DNA from: PLOWO2-12-38-17 sp963709355
Lineage (GTDB): Bacteria > Planctomycetota > Brocadiia > Brocadiales > Brocadiaceae
Reading direction: 5' to 3'
Length of the DNA stretch: 64,000 nt
Assembly: GCA_963709355.1 (NCBI GenBank)
Contig: CAVPVY010000005.1
Location: forward strand, 372,001-436,000
The translations under genes and the position numbers were made by a program. Of the stretch, positions 53,690 through 62,044 are shown piece by piece. The notes beneath the pieces were generated by a model. The model saw only the letters and a list, made by a program, of their open reading frames with translations, had not been told where the DNA came from and made no database searches. The first letter of the stretch is position 1, and every line of letters starts with the position of its first letter.

Positions 53690-53788
53690 GGCGCCAAACC
53701 TCGATTTTTAAATCGGGGTAAAAAGCGCCGCTCAGTATCAACCCTGAGCATACCCCGGGCTTCAGACCGGGGAGTCGAATGGGTTGAT
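53690..53788 (+). ncRNA. Structured element resembling an IS200/IS605 right end / omega-RNA 3' part
   Basis: About 100 bases of nested stems in an otherwise AT-rich gap. GGCGC (53690) pairs with GCGCC (53725) around CCTCGATTT/AAATCGGGG. ATCAACCC (53737) pairs with GGGTTGAT (53781) around CCCCGG/CCGGGG (53753-53772). The ACCCCGGGCTTCAGACCGGG-GAGTCGAAT form is like the terminal hairpin at right ends of tnpB/iscB-type elements. No tnpA, tnpB or iscB is present. A relic end or dispersed structured repeat is the conservative reading. Confidence 0.4.
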
Positions 53789-53842
53789 TTAAAGTATTTT
53801 AATTAGTAATTTTTTTAAAATGGTGTTTAAACCTTAATTTTC

Positions 53843-56014
53843 TTATAATTCCAGGCGTTTCATGAGTTGTTTGATATCGTCCTTCTGCGCCTGCGATGGG
53901 TCAATTCTTAATAACTCCTTCATATAATATTTAGCCATCTCCGTATCCTTCTTGCCCTCTGCATATAAAAAGACAAGGATTCTTCGGGCGTTTATATTGT
54001 TCGGCGAGAGTTCAATAATATTTAGAAACTCTTCTATAGCCTTGTCATACAAGCCCAATCCGCGATACAGCGTGCCAAGGGCATGGCGCGCATTGAGGTA
54101 TTTTGGGTCAAGTTGAATCACCATAGTATATTCACGGATGGCATCGTTTAGTTTTCCTGTATTTTCATAGGCGAGCCCAAGGTTATAATGACTGTTCTTT
54201 TGTGTGTTATCTAATTCGATACACTTTTTAAATTCTGCAATGGCTTCGTTCAGCATGCCTCTTCTTGCGTAATTCGTCCCGAGGTTATTTCTGGCGGGTA
54301 TATAATTGCTATCGTAAGAAAGCGCCTTTTTAAATTCTTCAGCCGCCCTGTTTAAATCCCCGGTTGCATTGTAAACACTGCCAAGTCCGTTGTGGGCGAG
54401 TGTGTAATCAGGTTTGCTTCGTAGTGCCTCTTCGTACTCTTTCTTTGCCCTGTCTATATTCCCTCTGTTAAAATAAATATTTCCAAGGTTATTATGAGGT
54501 GCGGCATAGTCGTTGTTTAATTTAATGGCCTCCTCGTATTCTATTAATGCATTATCTTCCTTACCCTTTTTTGTGTAAACAATCCCAAGATTATTATGTA
54601 TATCTGCTACACGGGGATTAAGCCTTATGGCGGTCTGGTATTCTATTTGCGCCCTTTCCAGAAACCCGCTTTCCATATATACGATGCCGAGATTGCAATG
54701 CCCTCGGTAACTATCTGGCGAGCGTTTGATTGTCTTTGTCCAGAGTGTTAATTCATCTCTCCAGTTCCCGTTATTCTTTATGATATTAACGCTATAGACT
54801 CCAGTAGTAGCTACTATTAAGGTAAGTTGGACGACCCTTCTAAGTTTCAGGGCGCGTGGCGTTATAGTAGGGTCTGTAATCCTGGAGATAAGAATTCCTT
54901 TAACGACACAAAAGCCCATTGCCGGGATGTAAAGGTATCTTTCCGCCATGATATTACCGATTGGTATGATATTCATGACTGGAAGCAGTGTGATGAAGAA
55001 CCAAGCCATCCAGAAGGCGAATATGTTCCTGTGTTTGCAAAAAAAGGCAAGTATAATGAAGACGGTTGTTAATAGAATTATGGATAAAATGAATGAGCCA
55101 TCCAATGGAGTCTTTATAAACGGTACAATATAATCAGCGTTTAGATTATATGGGAAGAATGATAATTTGACGTAAGAAGCTAAAACCTTGAACATTGTAA
55201 ATACATTAGTACAGAAGCCTCCAGGCTGATAATTAACTTTAAGAATAGCTGGATTTCTTAATACAACGAATCGGATTACGAGATAAAATAAGGTTATAGC
55301 AATGTATCCTATATATATCCCCCGAAGTCTGCATAAAATATTCTTCCATACTTCCTTCTTATTTGAAAATACAACAAATAAAGGCAGTAGAACAGGCAGA
55401 GTTACTGCCATTTCTTTTGAAAAGACTGCTAACAAGTAAGCCGTGAGAGAAACAGCATAGTAAGTAATAAATCGCCTTTTTTGATAACTAACATTATCGT
55501 AAAGAAGCGTGTCGGATTTTATAAAATATATAAAAGAAACAAGTAGAAAGGTTGCAGATAAAAGATCCTCGCGGTAGCCAATGGCGTTAACCGTTTCTAT
55601 GAGTATTGGGTGTGTGGCAAAGAATAAGGTGGACAGGAAAACGATTTGTTTATTTTTTAAAGTGATATTTATAAAAAGATAGAAAAGTACATTGTTAAGT
55701 GTATGAAAGATTATATTTGTAATGTGGAACCCAAGAGGTTTTGAATGCCAGATTGCGTAATCAATAAAATATGTTATTGTAACAAACGGACGATAGGTCA
55801 TCTCGCCGGAAACAACAAAATAATCTTTTGTAAATATCTTAGGGAAGTATTTCCATTCCTTTACGAAGGAATTTTCTACAATGATTTTGAAGTCATCAAA
55901 GACAAACTTATCGTAGGTGGTATTTAAATAGAGCAAGATTGAGAATAAGGATATAAGAATTATTATAAGTAAAGAAAAAGTCTTTTGTGTGTAATTTGTT
56001 GTGTGGTTTGTCAC
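53843..56014 (-). CDS. TMTC-like membrane protein with C-terminal TPR repeats
   Basis: A 723-residue protein. The N-terminal ~400 residues contain about ten to twelve hydrophobic segments with features of GT-C glycosyltransferases of the TMTC/DUF1736 kind (YDKFVFDDFKIIVENSFV, YRPFVTITYFIDYAIW, LGFHITNIIFHTLN). About eight TPR repeats follow (from RGHCNLGIVYMESGFLERAQ to the end). Eukaryotic TMTCs are O-mannosyltransferases; bacterial relatives may glycosylate envelope proteins, but substrates are unknown. It is a lone gene on its strand with a terminator-poor downstream region. Confidence 0.82.
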   Translation of the reverse strand: MTNHTTNYTQKTFSLLIIILISLFSILLYLNTTYDKFVFDDFKIIVENSFVKEWKYFPKIFTKDYFVVSGEMTYRPFVTITYFIDYAIWHSKPLGFHITNIIFHTLNNVLFYLFINITLKNKQIVFLSTLFFATHPILIETVNAIGYREDLLSATFLLVSFIYFIKSDTLLYDNVSYQKRRFITYYAVSLTAYLLAVFSKEMAVTLPVLLPLFVVFSNKKEVWKNILCRLRGIYIGYIAITLFYLVIRFVVLRNPAILKVNYQPGGFCTNVFTMFKVLASYVKLSFFPYNLNADYIVPFIKTPLDGSFILSIILLTTVFIILAFFCKHRNIFAFWMAWFFITLLPVMNIIPIGNIMAERYLYIPAMGFCVVKGILISRITDPTITPRALKLRRVVQLTLIVATTGVYSVNIIKNNGNWRDELTLWTKTIKRSPDSYRGHCNLGIVYMESGFLERAQIEYQTAIRLNPRVADIHNNLGIVYTKKGKEDNALIEYEEAIKLNNDYAAPHNNLGNIYFNRGNIDRAKKEYEEALRSKPDYTLAHNGLGSVYNATGDLNRAAEEFKKALSYDSNYIPARNNLGTNYARRGMLNEAIAEFKKCIELDNTQKNSHYNLGLAYENTGKLNDAIREYTMVIQLDPKYLNARHALGTLYRGLGLYDKAIEEFLNIIELSPNNINARRILVFLYAEGKKDTEMAKYYMKELLRIDPSQAQKDDIKQLMKRLEL

Positions 56015-56470
56015 AATATAGGGTTTGTGTTGAAGTTTGAGTTTATTTTTTGTGAGGTAAGTTTACATACACGGTTTATCAGGCCATTTTAGAAGTGGTG
56101 AGTTGCTTTTTATATTTGTTAAAATTGAATGTATTCGGCTAGTAGTTTATTAAAAAACTTTAGTTTTTAGCAAAAGGTTTTATTAAGTCGTTTAGACCAG
56201 ATAATTATCGGTAACAAATTTTACGAGAGACAGTTCAATTAGGCTTAGTTATAGCCGAAGTTATTTTTTATTGTCAAGCTATTTTTCAACGGATAGCTAA
56301 AAATTGTTTTTTTATTGACATGTATCAAGTTCTTAAATAACATTGTGATGTAATTAACAATTGTTTTTATTTAACAAAAGAAGTTATGATTGTTTACTGT
56401 CAAATTTGAAGAAAGAGATTAGTTCGTTCTGTATTTAATTTTTGTATGGCATTAGAGATACACACTATAA
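56015..56470. other. Divergent intergenic region upstream of the Fur-family gene
   Basis: About 455 AT-rich bases between the divergent TPR membrane gene and the Fur/PerR-like regulator. The perfect palindrome AACAATTGTT (56356-56365), about 105 bases before the regulator's ATG, is a possible operator. It does not match the standard Fur or PerR box. Nothing else was recognised. Confidence 0.35.
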
Positions 56471-56887
56471 ATGGAAACGGTTGAGAAATTAACAGGGACA
56501 TTAAAAAGTCACGGGTTAAAACTTACTCCACAGCGATTGATGATATTCAAGATTTTAGAAGATAATATCTCTCATCCATCTGCTGAGGAGATTTTTAAAA
56601 GGGTAAAGAAAATCTACCCCACGGTATCTTTCACAACGATATATAAAACCCTGGAAACATTAAGGGACCTTGGGGAGATAAAGGAGCTTGTAATTGACAA
56701 AGACCGCAAGCATTATGACCCCAATACAAAACCTCATCATCATACCATTTGTAAAGTTTGCAAGAAAATTAATGATGTATTTGAAGACTTCTCACCACAC
56801 ATAAGACTACCAGATTCCATGGGAAGCGAATTCGATGTTTCAGGCTTTCAGATATCATTCCATGGTAAATGCAGTAATTGTAATTAG
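56471..56887 (+). CDS. Fur/PerR family metal-dependent regulator
   Basis: A 138-residue Fur-superfamily repressor. A winged helix comes first (GLKLTPQRLMIFKILEDNI, HPSAEEIFKRVKKIYPTVSF, TTIYKTLETLRDLGEI). A dimerisation domain follows with HHHTICKVCKKI and a C-terminal CSNC. The two CxxC pairs form the structural zinc site typical of PerR/Fur subgroups. HYDPNTKPHHH resembles PerR-type metal ligands, so a peroxide or iron sensor is likely. The exact subtype cannot be settled by eye. Confidence 0.9.
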   Translation: METVEKLTGTLKSHGLKLTPQRLMIFKILEDNISHPSAEEIFKRVKKIYPTVSFTTIYKTLETLRDLGEIKELVIDKDRKHYDPNTKPHHHTICKVCKKINDVFEDFSPHIRLPDSMGSEFDVSGFQISFHGKCSNCN

Positions 56888-57099
56888 AACGGTTTTATAT
56901 AAAAGAATCCAGATTAGTCCTCCGAGATGTTTTAATTTAATACAACTTGTCGGAATTTGTTATCCTGAGTAAGAATAATATTCGTAGAAGTTCGCTTGGG
57001 AAAAGAAGGCGCAATCCTGATTATATTGTAGAATTAACTTATGAAGGATACTTGATGATACTATTTATTTGTGAGTGCGATAGTTTATTACTTAGTACA

Positions 57100-57801
57100 T
57101 TATTTGGAAGAGTTAATTAATGCCTTGAATAATTTTAAATGTTGTGTGTTATTTATCATGCGTTCAGGATGCCACTGAACTCCGACGAGAAATGGATAAT
57201 CTTCTCCCTCGATAGCCTCTATAATACCATCGTCAGTGCAGGCCGTGTCTATTAATCCTTTTCCTAATTTCTTAATTGCCTGGTGGTGAGTGCTATTAAC
57301 CTTGATGCAATCAGTACCGATTATTTTATGGAGCAGCGTACCTTTTTTGATAATTACGGGATGAGTATATTTATCATTTTCAAGCGTTTTGTGTATTAGA
57401 TTTGTTTTAATTTCAGCAGGAATATCCTGAATTAATGAACCACCTAAGGCAACATTAACAAGTTGTAACCCGTAACATATTGCCAGAATAGGTTTTTTCA
57501 ATCGAAGGGCAAGTGTTACTAAAATAAAATCAGACGTATCCTTGTCAGGATGGGCACATACAGTCTTTTCATGCCTTTTTTCTTTATATCGTTGCGGTGG
57601 GACATCATCTCCGCCAGTAAGCAGTAACCCATTTACTTTATCCAGAATTATTTCTAAGGATTTCTTTTCGTTTATAATAGGCAACAAGAGTGGGATACCA
57701 CCAGCCTTAATTACTGCTTCACTATAATTTTCATAAAGAAATGAATATGGCTGTTTATTACAATCTTCAAAATCACAGTTTATTCCTATAATTGGTTTCA
57801 T
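57100..57801 (-). CDS. Gamma-glutamyl-gamma-aminobutyrate hydrolase family (peptidase C26)
   Basis: A 233-residue class I glutamine-amidotransferase-like hydrolase. It begins KPIIGINCDFED, has LLLTGGDDVPPQRY, the nucleophile elbow ILAICYGLQLVNVALGGSL (Cys about 109), and the catalytic His/Glu in GVQWHPERM. PuuD homologues cut gamma-glutamyl-GABA in putrescine breakdown. No putrescine genes are nearby, so the natural substrate is open. Confidence 0.9.
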   Translation of the reverse strand: MKPIIGINCDFEDCNKQPYSFLYENYSEAVIKAGGIPLLLPIINEKKSLEIILDKVNGLLLTGGDDVPPQRYKEKRHEKTVCAHPDKDTSDFILVTLALRLKKPILAICYGLQLVNVALGGSLIQDIPAEIKTNLIHKTLENDKYTHPVIIKKGTLLHKIIGTDCIKVNSTHHQAIKKLGKGLIDTACTDDGIIEAIEGEDYPFLVGVQWHPERMINNTQHLKLFKALINSSK

Positions 57802-58074
57802 ATCTTATTTTTTCATTTAAATTCAGCTTTTTTCTATGAAGTGGAATTTCTCCACATCAACGCCAATATGTTGTATCCTGATTTTCACTGCCGGGCATTC
57901 AATTATTTTCAACGATTGCTTTATATTGTTAGCCTAAACAAGTCGGGCTGTTATATTAAATGGATTATACGCTTTTAAATTTTTGTGGTATGAATATATG
58001 AAGGTTTCGAAAAATCCGAGATAATTCTGGATGGTATGGGCGCTTGTTGGTTTCACAAGAGTAATAACCAGTAA

Positions 58075-59409
58075 TTATAAAATGTACCTGCTCAGGTCTT
58101 CATCTTTTGCAATTGCCTGCAATTTGTCATGTACGTATTTTGCATTTATAACTATTTCTGCGCCGTTCATGTCCGGGGCATCGAAGGAGGCATCTTCCAC
58201 GAGTTTTTCCATTACGGTGTGCAACCTTCGTGCTCCAATATTCTGTGTGCGTTTATTAACCTGTACGGCAATATCTGCTATTGCCTCAACGGCATCATTC
58301 TCGAACCGTACTTTTATTCCTTCAGTTTCCAAAAGTGCCTTGTACTGCTTAATTAGGGCGTTCTTTGGTTCGGTAAGAATTAGTAAAAACTCCGCCTTAC
58401 CAAGATCATCCAGTTCTACACGGATGGGGAATCGTCCCTGGAGTTCCGGAATCAAATCAGATGGTTTTGATACGTGGAATGCCCCGGCGGCAATAAAAAG
58501 GATGCGGTCGGTTCTGATCATTCCATACCTTGTGTTTACCGTTGTACCGTCAACGATAGGCAATAAGTCTCTCTGGACACCTTCGCGGGAGACATCAGGA
58601 CCATGTGTAGATTCCCTCCCGGCAATCTTATCAAGCTCATCAATAAAAATAATTCCAAATAGTTCGGTTCTGCGTATTGCTTCCTGCAGGACTTTCTCTT
58701 TATCAATAAGTTTCTCAGCCTCTTCCTGTGTAAGAATTCTCCTGGCTTCTGGTACTGTTACCTTTCTCATTTGTGAACGCGGCGGAATCATCTTTTCCAG
58801 CACATTCTGGAAGTCCATGCCTATTTCTTCAACACCTGCAACAAAGCCTTGTAACATATATGGTTTTTCATGGATTGTAATTTCAACCGTACGATTTGAA
58901 AGTTCTCCATCCTGGAGTTTCTTACGAAATTTCTCTCGCGTACTCTGGCGTTGTTCCTCTGCCTCAGTATTTGGCGTTTCTGTGCTTTTTGGTACAGGTG
59001 GTAATAATAAATCCAGGAGCCTTTCTTCTGCTATTCTTTCAGCCTTTTCCTGTACCTCATGTATCATTTCTGTTTTGACCGTATTTACGCCAATCTCAGT
59101 AATATCGCGTATCATAGACTCCACATCACGGCCATGATAACCTACTTCAGTATATTTTGAGGCTTCTACTTTAAGAAAGGGGGCCTTAACAAGGGCAGCC
59201 ATACGCCTTGCTATTTCAGTCTTTCCTATACCTGTAGGGCCTATCATAATAATATTTTTGGGAAGAACTTCTTCCCGTAATTCATCAGAAAGCTGCTGCC
59301 TGCGCCAGCGATTACGGATAGCGATAGCCACAGCGCGTTTTGCGTTTCTTTGCCCGATAATATATTTATCAAGTTCTTCCACTATCTTGCGAGGCGTTAA
59401 TTCTTTCAC
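58075..59409 (-). CDS. hslU: HslU ATPase/unfoldase subunit
   Basis: HslU unfolds substrates for the HslV peptidase. The 444-residue AAA+ protein opens LTPRKIVEELDKYIIGQRNA, has Walker A GPTGIGKTEIARR, the I-domain insert (about 110-230), Walker B IIFIDELDKIAG, the sensor region and the C-terminal tail DLSRYIL that docks into HslV. The gene begins two bases after the hslV stop, the normal hslVU order. Confidence 0.96.
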   Translation of the reverse strand: MKELTPRKIVEELDKYIIGQRNAKRAVAIAIRNRWRRQQLSDELREEVLPKNIIMIGPTGIGKTEIARRMAALVKAPFLKVEASKYTEVGYHGRDVESMIRDITEIGVNTVKTEMIHEVQEKAERIAEERLLDLLLPPVPKSTETPNTEAEEQRQSTREKFRKKLQDGELSNRTVEITIHEKPYMLQGFVAGVEEIGMDFQNVLEKMIPPRSQMRKVTVPEARRILTQEEAEKLIDKEKVLQEAIRRTELFGIIFIDELDKIAGRESTHGPDVSREGVQRDLLPIVDGTTVNTRYGMIRTDRILFIAAGAFHVSKPSDLIPELQGRFPIRVELDDLGKAEFLLILTEPKNALIKQYKALLETEGIKVRFENDAVEAIADIAVQVNKRTQNIGARRLHTVMEKLVEDASFDAPDMNGAEIVINAKYVHDKLQAIAKDEDLSRYIL

Positions 59410-59411
59410 TA

Positions 59412-59960
59412 CTAGATTTCCTCCACCTTAATATTTTTATTAGTGTAAACGCAAATATCTGCAGAAATATTAAGGGCTTCTTCCACAATCTCTCTTGCAC
59501 TGAGAGGGGTGTGTTTTATTAACGCCCTTGCCGCCGAAATTGCATAAGAGCCGCCCGAGCCTATTCCAATAATGCCATCGTTTGGTTCAATTACATCGCC
59601 TCCGCCAGATATCAAGAAAGAGTATTGTTTATCTACAACAATTAGCAAGGATTCAAGCCGCCTGAGTACCTTGTCCGTTCGCCATTCTTTTGCCAGCTCA
59701 TGTGCGCTGCGCAACACGTTCCCCTGATATTCTTCAAGCTTGGAATCAAATCTCTCCATAAGGGCAAATGAGTCTGCGGATGAACCAGCAAAACCTACGA
59801 GTACCTTGTCGTGGTAAAGTCTTCTGATTTTTTTTGCATCGTGCTTTACAATCGTGGCGTTCATTGTTACCTGTCCATCACCGCCAATTGCAACATGTCC
59901 ATTCTTTCTAACGGTTAGAATTGTTGTAGAAATGATATCGGGTTTTGTATACAAGTTCAT
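59412..59960 (-). CDS. hslV: HslV proteasome-like peptidase with N-terminal extension
   Basis: The threonine peptidase subunit of HslUV, 182 residues. The conserved core starts STTILTVRKNGHVAIGGDGQ. The family's N-terminal nucleophile Thr lies here at residue 12 or 13 (ISTTIL), preceded by MNLYTKPDIIS. In most HslV proteins the Thr directly follows the initiator Met. No start codon lies next to the TT pair, so an 11-residue propeptide must be removed, or the Ser acts as nucleophile as in Bacillus CodW/ClpQ-type variants. Confidence 0.94.
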   Translation of the reverse strand: MNLYTKPDIISTTILTVRKNGHVAIGGDGQVTMNATIVKHDAKKIRRLYHDKVLVGFAGSSADSFALMERFDSKLEEYQGNVLRSAHELAKEWRTDKVLRRLESLLIVVDKQYSFLISGGGDVIEPNDGIIGIGSGGSYAISAARALIKHTPLSAREIVEEALNISADICVYTNKNIKVEEI

Positions 59961-60401
59961 ACTTTAATTGTTTAAAATAGCATAAGTATAATAATTTTGA
60001 ATGCTTCCAGTAGCTTCAATAAAAAAATGTTATCAATTTGTAAAAGAGTTATCAAGGGTTTTCTTATTTATCAAATAATAGTTTGAATGATTTCCAGTTG
60101 TTTTGACTGACCTCTAATTAGCTAAACGATCTACTGTTACAATAATTTCTCAGAACGTAAGCATGTGTGTAATATAACACCCGGAATACTTAACAATGAT
60201 CAAATTGGAGGCACGGTTAAACATCGAAATTCTGCATATATTCACAATGCACAGCAGTATTGTTTGAAAGATTAAATTCTGACTTTCATTTCTTAAATGT
60301 TTGACAATTATATAATCAAAAGTATAATCTCAATTTTGGAAGATCAGCGAAAATATTTATATAGTATTGTTTCTTTAACCTGTCTTTAGGAGGTATATAT
60401 C
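59961..60401. other. Divergent intergenic region hslV - CBS gene
   Basis: About 440 AT-rich bases. It contains the near-consensus promoter at 60301-60328 reading toward the CBS gene and a strong AGGAGG before its ATG. No hslV promoter or heat-shock-type operator (CIRCE inverted repeat) was found. Confidence 0.45.
60301..60328 (+). promoter_or_regulatory. Sigma70-like promoter of the CBS-domain gene
   Basis: TTGACA (60301-60306) and TATAAT (60323-60328), both consensus, with a 16-base spacer, 74 bases before the ATG at 60402. Confidence 0.75.
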
Positions 60402-60800
60402 ATGTTGGCAAAAGATATTATGAATAAGATTGTAACAGCAGCAAAAAAGAAGACAATCGGCAGAGACCTTGCTGTAAAGCTGTTGTCCGGTATGTACAGC
60501 GGGTTGCCTGTAGTGGATGACAATGGGAAGGTTATTGGTGTAGTTTCAGAATTTGACCTTCTAAAAGCGATACATAGTGGAAAGGCCTTAGAACAGGTGA
60601 AAGCAGAAGATATCATGTCAAAAAACCCCATTTGCGTATCAGAAAATACATCAGTCGAAGAGATTATAGAGCTCATGATAAAGAATAATGTTATTCGTGT
60701 GCCTGTGGTGCGAAATGGTAATCTGGTGGGTGTAATATCCCGATGTGATATTTTAAGCAGTGTCGTTGAGCCTGAGTTTATTACGGTTTGTGCAGATTGA
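60402..60800 (+). CDS. CBS-domain pair protein
   Basis: A 132-residue stand-alone Bateman module: CBS1 about residues 4-60 (SGLPVVDDNGKVIGVVSEFD), CBS2 about 68-125 (VIRVPVVRNGNLVGVISRCD). Such modules bind adenine nucleotides or SAM and sense energy state; the partner protein is unknown. AGGAGGT sits eight bases before the ATG. It is the best-promoted gene in this part of the window. Confidence 0.92.
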   Translation: MLAKDIMNKIVTAAKKKTIGRDLAVKLLSGMYSGLPVVDDNGKVIGVVSEFDLLKAIHSGKALEQVKAEDIMSKNPICVSENTSVEEIIELMIKNNVIRVPVVRNGNLVGVISRCDILSSVVEPEFITVCAD

Positions 60801-60855
60801 TATAATCTTATAAAATTAACAATATCTTGGGATGAACCGAAAGAGAGAACGGCGG

Positions 60856-61821
60856 ATGTCATTTCGTGTTTTTGTTACAAGGCTGATTCCAGAGAAAGGG
60901 ATTAATTTACTAAAAAAATTTTGTCAGACCGTGGAGATAAATCCATATGACAGGTCGTTAACTTATGACGAGCTCTTACACCATGTGAAAGATAGTGATG
61001 CAATACTTACAATGCTTTCAGACAGGATTGATGCCCGATTGATAAATGAGACGGTAAAGCTTAAGGTTATTGCCAATTATGCAGTGGGATATGACAATAT
61101 TGATATAAAAACTGCTATAGAAAGAGGTATTCTTGTTACTAACACGCCGGGCGTATTAACGGACAGTACAGCGGATATGGCATGGGCGTTACTTTTCTCG
61201 ATAACCCGCAGGGTTGTTGAGGGTGATAAATATACGAGGGCTGGTAAATTTGTAGGCTGGGAGCCAATGCTTCTTTTAGGCGGCGATCTTGCAGGTAAAA
61301 CGCTTGGTATTGTTGGGGCAGGCAGGATTGGGACGGCTATGGCAATGCGATCAATGGGATGGTTAATGAAGGTACTTTATACTTCAAGAAGTAGCAGGAA
61401 TACAGTGCTGGAAGAGTCGCTTTGCGCAAGAAGGGTAAGTTTGGATACACTGCTAAGGGAATCCGACTTTGTTTCCATACACGCCCCATTAACAGGAGAA
61501 ACAAGGCATATAATTGGCGCGAAAGAACTTTCATTAATGAAAAGAACAGCATATCTTATTAATACAGCACGTGGCGCTGTAATTGATGAAGGGGCGTTAG
61601 TAAATGCATTGAAAAATAAACAAATTGCAGGTGCCGGATTGGATGTCTATGAGGAAGAACCAAAGTTGAAACCAGGTATGAAAGAGCTGGATAACGTTGT
61701 GTTAGCGCCTCATCTTGGAAGCGCAACTATTGAAACAAGAACAAGGATGGCGGTAATTGCGGCCGAGAATATCATTTCTGTTTTAAAAGGAGAGAGACCT
61801 AAAAACTGTGTGAATGTTTAA
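60856..61821 (+). CDS. D-2-hydroxyacid dehydrogenase (glyoxylate/hydroxypyruvate reductase-like)
   Basis: A 321-residue NAD(P)-dependent dehydrogenase. N-terminal substrate domain: VFVTRLIPEKGINLLKKFC. NAD-binding motif: GKTLGIVGAGRIGTAMAMR. Catalytic Arg/Glu/His residues lie in NTARGAVIDEGALV, GAGLDVYEEEP and APHLGSAT. It resembles GyaR/glycerate dehydrogenase. I prefer the ATG at 60856 (MSFRVFVTR), preceded by a purine-rich AGAGAACGGCGG, to the ATG at 60832. It lies 55 bases after the CBS gene and is probably co-transcribed. Confidence 0.9.
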   Translation: MSFRVFVTRLIPEKGINLLKKFCQTVEINPYDRSLTYDELLHHVKDSDAILTMLSDRIDARLINETVKLKVIANYAVGYDNIDIKTAIERGILVTNTPGVLTDSTADMAWALLFSITRRVVEGDKYTRAGKFVGWEPMLLLGGDLAGKTLGIVGAGRIGTAMAMRSMGWLMKVLYTSRSSRNTVLEESLCARRVSLDTLLRESDFVSIHAPLTGETRHIIGAKELSLMKRTAYLINTARGAVIDEGALVNALKNKQIAGAGLDVYEEEPKLKPGMKELDNVVLAPHLGSATIETRTRMAVIAAENIISVLKGERPKNCVNV

Positions 61822-62044
61822 TTTATCAGTAAATTGTGAATAAGTCTTTCATTCAATAAATTTCATAAGTTTGTCCAAAGATTACTTGCTGTCAGGAGTA
61901 TTATAATTGTGAAGAAAATTAGAAAATATACTTTATGAAAATATCAACTATGGTTTAACTGCAGACGTATTTAATAATGTAAATATCCTATTTTTACTCT
62001 TTGCTAAATATGTGTTTGTCAGGGATACATTTGTATAGAAATAT

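Noticed and set aside
53690..53788. tRNA or group I/II intron interpretation of the structured segment
   Set aside because: No T-loop GGTTCGA motif, no acceptor-stem pairing of tRNA length, and no intron catalytic core motifs.
56356..56365. Fur or PerR box for the regulator at 56471
   Set aside because: AACAATTGTT is palindromic but lacks the AATGATAATCATT or TTATAATnATTATAA pattern; kept only as a possible operator.
58031..59137. A 368-codon plus-strand frame antisense to hslU
   Set aside because: Ser/Ile/Arg-rich low-complexity translation with no domain; it mirrors hslU codons exactly and is a shadow of a well-conserved gene.
60386..60862. A 158-codon minus-strand frame over the CBS gene
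   Set aside because: Antisense shadow of a protein with clear CBS motifs, a promoter and a Shine-Dalgarno on the plus strand.
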